Both the position numbers and the translations under genes were made by a program. The notes under the pieces are model-generated. The model saw only the letters and a list, made by a program, of their open reading frames with translations, made no database searches and was not told where the DNA came from. A stretch of DNA of 64,000 nt from Colius striatus (Eukaryota > Chordata > Aves > Coliiformes > Coliidae), in contig NC_084760.1 of the NCBI RefSeq assembly GCF_028858725.1, forward strand, positions 59,731,367-59,795,366, in the 5' to 3' direction. Position 1 is the stretch's first letter, and each line of letters starts with the position of its first letter. Below are positions 56,487 to 64,000 of this stretch, one piece after another.

Positions 56487-56699
56487 CGAGAGTTAAGAAA
56501 CTATCTACTTTTATATGGATCTTGTTTAATATTTTAACACTTTCTTTGAAGATTACACAAACTCTGAATGACAAGCATTTAACCAGATAGTTGAGTACTT
56601 GAATTTTTGCATTTTACTGCTTAGTAAAGTATTTCTTCTAATCTCCACTTAAGAGTTTACCTAATGCTGTCTGCCCTTATCTTGAAAAGTGACAGACAG

Positions 56700-56924
56700 G
56701 TTCTCTGTACATAGATAACATTCTTCACCCTTTGACCTTTCTGAGTTTTTTTTTCCTGCTTACTTTGGCTCCCTGCAAACCTAGCACTGATGCAAAAGCT
56801 AGGAACTCATAAGAAGCCTGTGAACAAAGTACATACACTCTTGAAGTACTTTAGCCACAACTGACCCTGCTGGGGAGGCTGAAGAACGAGGCATACACGG
56901 AGCTAAGAGGCAGATCTCTTCAAA
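56700..56924 (+). promoter_or_regulatory. ENPP3: Putative ENPP3 proximal promoter / 5' UTR
   Basis: The 225 bases before the ENPP3 ATG. They contain a DR1-type nuclear-receptor element (CACCCTTTGACCT at 56726-56738, read AGGTCA-A-AGGGTG on the minus strand) and an AGATAA GATA-type motif at 56713-56718. There is no CpG island and no clear TATA box, which suggests tissue-restricted expression. The transcription start is not determinable here. Confidence 0.45.
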
Positions 56925-57035
56925 ATGGAGCTTCAGGATGATAGGGACGAAAGCAGACGTTTGGATGAGGTATCTTTAAAATCAACAGAATATGTGAAGA
57001 AAAAAACCCTCCTGAAATACAAAGTCATCTGTGCT
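56925..57035 (+). CDS. ENPP3: ENPP3 coding exon 1 (cytoplasmic tail, residues 1-37)
   Basis: Starts [20 protein letters not shown] and ends [18 protein letters not shown]-type sequence at a GTAAGT donor, phase 0. The start is supported by an in-frame TAA upstream (56904-56906) and a strong context (A at -3, G at +4). A pyrimidine tract ending CCTAG near 56785 could be an acceptor, so a non-coding exon further upstream is possible. Confidence 0.9.
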
Positions 57036-60000
57036 GTAAGTAGATGCTGTTCTTCAGGGCTACTAGTTTACCACTTCTCAAATCTGCAGAATTTTTAGAA
57101 GTTTCATTGTGTTAATATAATCAATCAGAGTAGCTTGGTAATTGGTGCTTTTAAGTTTTACTGCATGAATGCACTAACTTCACTGGCAGATTTCTAAGGT
57201 TCTTCTGGTACTTATCAAGCGATTTTTTTTTTCTGGCAATTAGCTGCACTTTTTATTTTATAATAATAATCTGACAGTTCTTTTGAACAGCAAAGATCAG
57301 TACTTTATTTTATACATTTTCTTAAGACAAATGTGTTAATGGACAAAGCATCCACAGATCTTTTTTGCTTACTTTTTTATCTTTGGATTTGTCATTAAGA
57401 AAACAGCATGTGTAGGCAAAGCATTGCTGAAAAACACTCAGGAAGCAAGGCATGGGAAAAGACTAATGAACCGTTTTGTACAGTATTTGTTGGTCCCACA
57501 TCTCAAATATTGTGTCAGCTCTTTCCGTCTTACCCAGGGCTTTGGGAATCTTGCAGCTGCCTTGTAAATAATAATAATGTGTAGGGGTTTTGTTATGTTT
57601 TTAAAAACTTTTGATGCAGCCAATGCACGGTTTTAAGCTTCTGTTTGTGACAAACGAAACAAACATTAAATATATATACATGTGTGTGTATGTGTTCGCA
57701 CAAGCTCTTGCTGTGCAACTGTAACGTTGCTGAAATTCCAGGGTAAACTGGAATTTAGGTAAAATGACAAGTACTGATTTCAGAAAGACTCTGAACTTAA
57801 TTTTGAAAACAGCTTCATGAAAAATAGTCAAGTTATTATACACTTCAGCTCTAGAGCATCAGAACAATTTCACATAATACATCTTCCTATTTCATGTTAC
57901 ATTGTGTAAGGATTGATTAAAATATGAGGCAAATATTGGAAACTGAGAGAAAAAAAAAGATGATAAAATAACAGATTTTTTTTCTCCCTATAAGTCTTCA
58001 ATAAAAATAAATGAATCGTGAGAAATAGAGTGGGAAAAATGACTAAGTAAATTATACTTCTAAGAGATACTTTGAAGAGTGGAGTGAGAAATTTAAGTAT
58101 CCTAAAACATATTCATTCTTTCAAATGCACTAGTTTTCAAGTGCCTGCCTATATGTATAAACAAAATCTAAATATTGGAGGTGTAAACTGTTAATATTCT
58201 AAACCATTTATTTATTTTTTTTATAAACTATATGCATGAAGTTGTTCCTTGAAAACTTTTTGCTGAAAGCTTAGACTGAGAATTGCATAGTCACAGATAG
58301 CAGTCACACTGTTTCAGCCTCGCAGACAACAGAGCACATGCATTAGGAACAACTTTGTTATGAATAAATAGCCATTGTCCTGAATTTAGACATAGAAGTT
58401 GGTTGTGGAAAGTCTGAGGATTTGTGTAGGTGCTACCAATGTTATTTCATCTTAAGGATGAATGTGCCAAAATCAATGTGTAAATACTATAATCAGTGCA
58501 GCATCTCATCTGTATACCTTCTACGAGCTTTGGGGTTTTACTTCACCTCTCTCATTGTTTGCAGCAGTGAGAATGTTTGCTTCTGTAAAAGCTGTGTTTT
58601 CAATTTAATTGAATTAACTATTTATTTAAATTACAAAAATGAGTTTTAGAGAAAAAGGAGAGTAGATCCTTGCAATGAGCTTTAAAGTGAAGAGTGCATG
58701 CTATGGTAGATTGGTGTTGCTTGGGAAAAAATCAGTGTCATGAGACTGGAGAGGATGAGCACCAAGGAGAAATAGGAAATTATTGAGCTTGGTCGCAGGG
58801 AGCATAGCAGTGGAAGGAATAAATGTGGGGTCTGGAAGGAGCCCCTTCAACTGCATCTGTCCAGAGGAAGAGGTGTGTGCTGTGCCAGACTCACGGTTTG
58901 GTCTCCTGGTTGTGCCTGCGAGAAGGCTAATTGGGAGTGTGCCACACTCTTGACTTTCTGGCTTGCAGGCCTGGATTTTCCTGATCTATGGTAAGGAATG
59001 ATATGCTCTTAGACTGTCCTGGCCTGGAGCTGCTTCACGACCAAATTGTACACCCACACCTGAGAACTGCACTGTCCTCCCTGCTGCCATGCATCTACCC
59101 AGCACCTGCAAGTCAGGACAGGCACTAACAAAGAGCATGGGATTTTTTGTGAACAGGGAGGGGTTGGCAAAAAGTAACAGGATGGTGTACGTGCATTTGG
59201 TTATATCCTACCCCCACATACAGTTTTTCTCAGCTCCTTATAATTGCTGTAGTCTCAGTTAAGATACTCCATTACAGTAATAGCCAGCATGACAGTAAGC
59301 TTTTCTAGTTCTACTTTATTGTGAATCTTAGTGTTTGCTAGTGCCTGCTGGTTCCTGGAAGTGGCAGGAGAGAAAAGAAGGATCTGAGGCAAAACCTGAT
59401 CTGGTTTATAATGGTTTTCTTTCCCATCATTGCCTTAGTGAAGCAGAAAGTGAATACACTATGAAATACTCTGAGAGACTTTTCACTTTTTACTGCACCT
59501 TTCAAGCCAGTGTACATTGCCATTCATCTCAAGTGTCTGTTAACCTGATAGAGGTCTCCTCAGCTCTTCTCCCATCTTCCAAACCTATGCTGGTTTCTGT
59601 GATGGGATTTCCTTGGGTTGTTTGTCTCTTTTGCTTTAATCTCACTAACAGTGTTACTATAGTGTAAACGACTGGCATGTGGATGAAAATGTGATGCTTG
59701 CAGCTTCAGTCCATCTGAGTTTCTTAAGAAATCCTTGTGATAAATGAATTGTCCTCTCTTTACTCAGATAAAGACTTTGCAAAACAGGTAAATATATTAG
59801 TTACTTGCCACTATCTTGTCCCCAGCAAAGACTTCCCCAATTACAGTGGGACTGGCCATAGGTTAAAAGTGTGGTATCAAGGCGTTGGCTTGTAAGCAAT
59901 TCACAAGATCATCATCCTTGTGCCTCACCTATCTTCAGGCTCAGAATCTCTCCAATTGTTTGATAAACAAGTTCAGAGAAGCACTTAGTTGATAAGAAAT

Positions 60001-63000
60001 CACAAGTTCATAGGCATAATCACACAGTTAATGTCTGATAAATATAAAAGTTTATCATGATTGTGAACTTGTTTTTTCCCTGTGTCTTTGTGACAGGTTC
60101 TGCTGTGTGCTTTGGTGGTTGTGTCCCTGGGACTAGGTTTAGGATTAGGACTGAAGCGTCAAGACCAGGAGCAAGGTATATATACAATACTTTCAGCATA
60201 ATTACTGTTGAAGCTAGATCTGGTTTCTGCCTTTAGCAGAAACTCTTTTATAGTGCAATGCAAATGCTCTGTGAAAACTTACCTCCTGTGAAGAGAAAGT
60301 TCTTGCCTCTTTCAAGCTGGATTGTATAAAAACTACGCACACAATCTACATTTGGAAAACCTTTTTTAAACCACACTTTCCTGAAATGTTAAACCTAGTT
60401 CACCACAAGTTTGGAAATTTGATTATGTTACTACTTTAAGGAAATTTGAGATAGAAGTTATTATGTAAAATATCTTGTGATTATTTAAGTGATACATTTT
60501 GTAGAAGAGGTATCACTGGACCATCTTTGGTACTGGACCATATTTGGTACTCAGGCTTTGGGTACATTTGGCATAGTTCAGATGACTAATATTAAAACTA
60601 TTTTTTAATTTTATCTGAAAACTCGATTTCTGTAAAGCTATGGTAAAAAGAGAATCATCGTTTGATTTGGTGGAATGTTATTTTTCAGTTAGAAAAACAA
60701 AGGAGCATTTTGACATCAGAGGTTCAAGCTGGATGAGAACACACCACATGGTGAATTAAATAAAATCAAAGTAGAATCAAAACAATGGTAGTCTCATACT
60801 GGAGGAGTTCAAGGAAGCGCAACCTCTTTCTCATTCCTAATCAGCACATATTGAACTTGTTTACTTACTTTTTCATCAAGTCTTAGCACCTTCTGAGATC
60901 TTTCAGTACTATGGGCCTAGCAAATATGATGAGGTAGGACTGTAATTACTTTTTGATGACAGGTGTGTTGTATTACAACTTTCTGTATAAAGTATGTACT
61001 CACTGCTTGAGGCTTCACTTGCATTTACCAGAGGAACAGTTGTAAGTGAAAGATGGCACCAAATCAGGATGTTAGCATGGTACAGAGCAACTCTAGATAG
61101 AGACTGACTAAATTTGTTTGCTACTATCATAACCAGACCTACTTGGGAAGCTGAGTTAGCAACACATGATATTACACTGCACAGAGGGAGGTGAAGCCTC
61201 AGCCCTGAGGGGCACACAGCTTTGTGCAGTTGCATTTGCTATGAAGGCAATGGGAAAGAGTGATACTGTTCAGAAACAAAAGAAGTCACGGTCAAGACAG
61301 GTGCTGAGCACTGTGCTTTTGGGAAAAGTGGCCTGGAAAGGATCTGGCATTCTGTATGTTTTAAAAAATAGCATTTGATGATAGTACAATTGATTTTGGC
61401 TGTATTCTCAAGGTAAACTTCGTTACAGCTCCTGTAATTGTACTGACTATTCCAAATAAAAGTTAATGAAATACTAAATTCCTGACCTTGCAGAGTTATA
61501 TAAAGATTGTAAAGAGCTTAGAAGGATGAGTTGCAGATTATGAGAGTTATGAGCAGTTTCATTACAGACACAGGGAAAGGTTTATTTATTTATTTGTTTG
61601 TTCATTTATTTTTTACTTAGACTTACCATTCTGTATAATTTTAAATCAGGTAGACGAGTTTGAGTTGCTAATGAATAGAGGGAAAAAATCAATAAAATTC
61701 TATAAAGTTCAGCCAAAAAAAGCACAGAAAAACTGTTTTCATATGTTTATGTACATTTGTGGAAAATTGTAGCTCATTCTTGACAGAACAGACTCCAGGT
61801 ATATTAGAGAACATCCAGAGTTGGAGTTGCAGTTCCTTTTGTATCTGGACCTGGAAATGAGCAGGAGGGATGCCAGTGTTCCCCTCCTCATGCTAGGAGG
61901 CTGGTACACCTTGGCATTACCTCCTGCGCCATCAGTCCTGATGAGACCTGCTACAGAAGCAGCCCTGGCATTGGCTCTGGGTGAGCCCACGTAGCCACCA
62001 GGAAGTGCAACATCCAGAGGGCTTCCTACAGCTGTTATTTTGCTTTGCTGACTCATATGCTAGTGACTATTACTGGAAAACAACTCGGGAAACATGTTTG
62101 GGAAATTATTCAGCACATTTATCCCTGAGCCCATATCCATGACCCATTTAACTGACATGTCTGAGACAAGGTTATCTGAGCACTCAAACTCTCTGCCTTC
62201 TTACAGTCAGCTGCAAACTCAAGTGCAATGAGCCACACAGGAAAGGAGTGCTCGGCTGTCAGTGTGACAGTGGCTGCAAGGAGCGTCAGGACTGCTGCTG
62301 GGACTATAATGACACCTGCGTGGAGCCAAGTATGTTCCCCTACAGGCAGCACTCACAGGTTTCCATTTTGTTTAGTGTTTGTTTTTTCACGTGACAATAG
62401 TAGGAAAAGGATAAATTCTCATATTTATGCAGATATATGGAAGTTATGCCAGTCTGTCAAGGAGAGAATGTGGTTATTCCCCTCTGCCCTCAAATGGTTA
62501 AGGGGAATAACTTGGTGACCTTGCAGGACATGCAATCTTCCTGTGTCTTTCTTAGATCCTTGTATTTTTGTCTCCCATGGGTAACCAAAGCATTTGAGTG
62601 CATATTATCTGGCCCAGATAAACCTGTGGGTGAACATGAGTGGAAATTGTAGGTTATTTTTGACCAGAGCCTCTAAGTGATGTCACTGTGTGAACATCTC
62701 TTGCACTTTTGAATATGAATGGGCATTTGCTGGCCAGGTACACTCGCCAACCTCATGCCTTGCTCTGTGGAGGCCTGGGGTTGGGGGAGTACACTCATCT
62801 TCAGGGGACCAGTCTGGCTCTACATCGAAGCTGGATCCCTCTCCGGTTAGTCTCTCTGCTTGCCTGGCAGCTGCTCAGCTGTTTCTTCATCCCAGTAGAC
62901 ATTTTTTTGCTGTCTACTGGAAATCATGTGCAAGAGCAGGAAAAAAATGAATTTCTTTCTCTTCTGTAGGAGGAAGACATTGAAGAGGGTGACCTTTGTA

Positions 63001-63355
63001 AAATAAATTATTCTAAGGCTCAGTGTTACCATTCAATAGCTGCAGAAGTAGGCTTTATGTGGTAAATGAAATCTTGAGTTTTCCTTTCATATAAAACTTC
63101 TAAAGCAACTCATGCAGGGCATGTAAATGATAGCTTAACAAAAACTCCTTTTTCTTTTTCTTCACCTGTTAGGAGGATTTCCATGCAAAGGACTGAGGCT
63201 ATTCATAACGTTTTTCTTCCATTTTTCAGCCCGATCTTGGAAGTGCACTAATTTCCGTTGTGGTGAGACACGGATACCTGGAAGTTACTGTTCTTGTTCT
63301 GATGACTGCTTGCAGACAAAAGACTGCTGTGTAAACTACAACAGTGTTTGCAAAG
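56925..63355 (+). CDS. ENPP3: Ectonucleotide pyrophosphatase/phosphodiesterase 3, N-terminal part (4 exons; gene continues beyond window)
   Basis: ENPP3 is a type II plasma-membrane ectoenzyme that hydrolyses extracellular nucleotides and nucleotide sugars. Four exons (56925-57035, 60097-60175, 62207-62329, 63230-63355) join in frame to 146 residues plus one base. In order they encode: a basic, charged cytoplasmic tail (1-37); a transmembrane segment (about 38-56) with the alternating LGLGLGLGL run seen in ENPP3; and two somatomedin-B domains with eight cysteines each (66-101 and 110-145). The catalytic phosphodiesterase and nuclease-like domains lie past the window. ENPP1 has the same plan, but the membrane segment, the KKKTLLKYK tail and the position beside MED23 all favour ENPP3. 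The RGD of the mammalian first SMB domain is RQD here. Confidence 0.93.
57036..60096 (+). other. ENPP3: ENPP3 intron 1
   Basis: A 3.06 kb intron. AT-rich, with a short TATATATACATGTGTGTG-like simple tract near 57670 and a moderately GC-rich patch at about 58780-59140 that I cannot assign. Confidence 0.7.
60097..60175 (+). CDS. ENPP3: ENPP3 coding exon 2 (transmembrane segment)
   Basis: Encodes [20 protein letters not shown] then RQDQEQ and one base of Val64. Acceptor GACAG, donor GTATAT. The hydrophobic stretch of about 19 residues followed by charged residues is the signal anchor. Confidence 0.93.
60176..62206 (+). other. ENPP3: ENPP3 intron 2
   Basis: A 2.03 kb intron. A GC-richer island at about 61780-62050 carries a minus-strand frame of 105 residues without recognised similarity. 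Confidence 0.7.
61581..61614 (+). repeat. (TTTA)n-like simple repeat in ENPP3 intron 2
   Basis: Imperfect TTTATTTATTTATTTGTTTG tract in the intron. Confidence 0.85.
62207..62329 (+). CDS. ENPP3: ENPP3 coding exon 3 (somatomedin-B domain 1)
   Basis: Encodes residues 64-105 with cysteines 66, 70, 81, 83, 87, 93, 94 and 101, the full SMB set. Acceptor TACAG, donor GTATGT. NDT at 98-100 is a possible N-glycosylation site. KERQDCCWD replaces the mammalian KDRGDCCWD. Confidence 0.95.
62330..63229 (+). other. ENPP3: ENPP3 intron 3
   Basis: A 900-base intron between the two SMB exons. I see nothing else in it. Confidence 0.8.
63230..63355 (+). CDS. ENPP3: ENPP3 coding exon 4 (somatomedin-B domain 2)
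   Basis: Encodes residues 105-146 ([20 protein letters not shown] onward) with cysteines 110, 115, 125, 127, 131, 137, 138 and 145. Acceptor TTCAG, donor GTAAAT. The next exon lies beyond the window. Confidence 0.95.
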
Positions 63356-64000
63356 GTAAATCAAAAGTCAAAACATTTTATACATAAATAATCTATACGT
63401 AAAATTGTATACATACACAAAATAGTCCTGTGAAAGAAAGAAATGGGCACACATGGCAAATATAAAGGTGCATTTGTTTCTCAAGATAAGACTCCTAAAG
63501 TGACAATTTATGATGATACAATAAAGATGTTTTCAGGTGAAGCTTTTGGTATTTTTGACTGGGAAAAGATGGTTTCTGGAGAACAATGTGAATGTGTGTC
63601 TCTTGTAAGAAAGCTTGAATATTGCAGCAGTATACCAAATATGGGAGAGTTTTTTGTTTGTTTCTTTTTTTTATTTTTTAAAAGAGATGGAGCCATTTTC
63701 TACTTCAATTTTTATGCAATCTAAAGTACATATTGTAGTGATCATAATTTTAAATTTCCCATCCTTTTTATTGTAAGTTATTTTCGAATGATTTTCTTGT
63801 GTTTTACTTATTTCTGAATGTCTTTGTTCATCACTGATTGTTTCATACAGACCCTGGCTAAACACATGAAGTATAGCACTGGTAAAATTTAATTTCAGGA
63901 GTGATACTTGAGGAATATATTCAAATTAAAGCTAAAAACAGTCAGGAGTTTGGCTGTGTGCTAATTTGATTGAGCTGACATAGTTAAGGTCACTGTACAT
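63356..64000 (+). other. ENPP3: Start of ENPP3 intron 4
   Basis: AT-rich intronic sequence to the window end. No further ENPP3 exon is visible; the next should begin the linker to the phosphodiesterase domain. Confidence 0.75.

Noticed and set aside
50927-56925. Shared bidirectional promoter for MED23 and ENPP3
   Set aside because: The two starts are about 6 kb apart, only MED23 has a CpG island, and transposable elements fill much of the space between.

Overview
This is vertebrate nuclear DNA, almost certainly from a bird. The interspersed repeats are CR1 LINEs of the avian type (3' ends with a TTGGACTAGATGATCTC-like block and an ATTCTATG tail) plus avian-type retroviral LTRs, and the exons are short and split by introns. 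The window holds one complete gene, MED23, on the minus strand, and the first four coding exons of ENPP3 on the plus strand. Both are recognised from protein similarity. MED23 next to a divergently transcribed ENPP3 is the known tetrapod gene order.

Layout. Bases 1-16160 are intergenic, downstream of MED23. The only element I can name there is a roughly 1.08 kb solo LTR at 11807-12888; I see no gene. MED23 runs right to left from a CpG-island promoter (about 50670-51285) to a stop codon at 17080-17082. I could place 29 coding exons whose lengths and phases join without a break into a protein of 1370 residues (1377 if the first in-frame ATG is used). The introns contain CR1 fragments in both orientations. 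Intron 1 also holds what looks like the 5' end and ORF1 of a CR1-like LINE, a part that is rarely kept. Bases 51290-56924 lie between the two promoters. They contain a CR1 copy with an internal run of 39 A, and a broken endogenous retrovirus (about 54005-56135) into which another CR1 has inserted. ENPP3 starts at 56925: cytoplasmic tail, one transmembrane segment and two complete somatomedin-B domains are encoded before the window ends inside intron 4.

The clearest unusual feature is intron 23 of MED23 (21361-22047). It is an AT-AC intron of the minor, U12-dependent spliceosome, with a perfect ATATCCTT donor, a TTCCTTAAT branch site and an AC acceptor. The reading frame across this junction works only with these non-canonical borders.

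MED23 is a subunit of the Mediator tail module and links activators such as ELK1 to RNA polymerase II. ENPP3 is a type II membrane ectonucleotide pyrophosphatase/phosphodiesterase. They are neighbours, and I see no evidence that they work together. I found no prokaryotic features, no CRISPR array and no convincing RNA gene.
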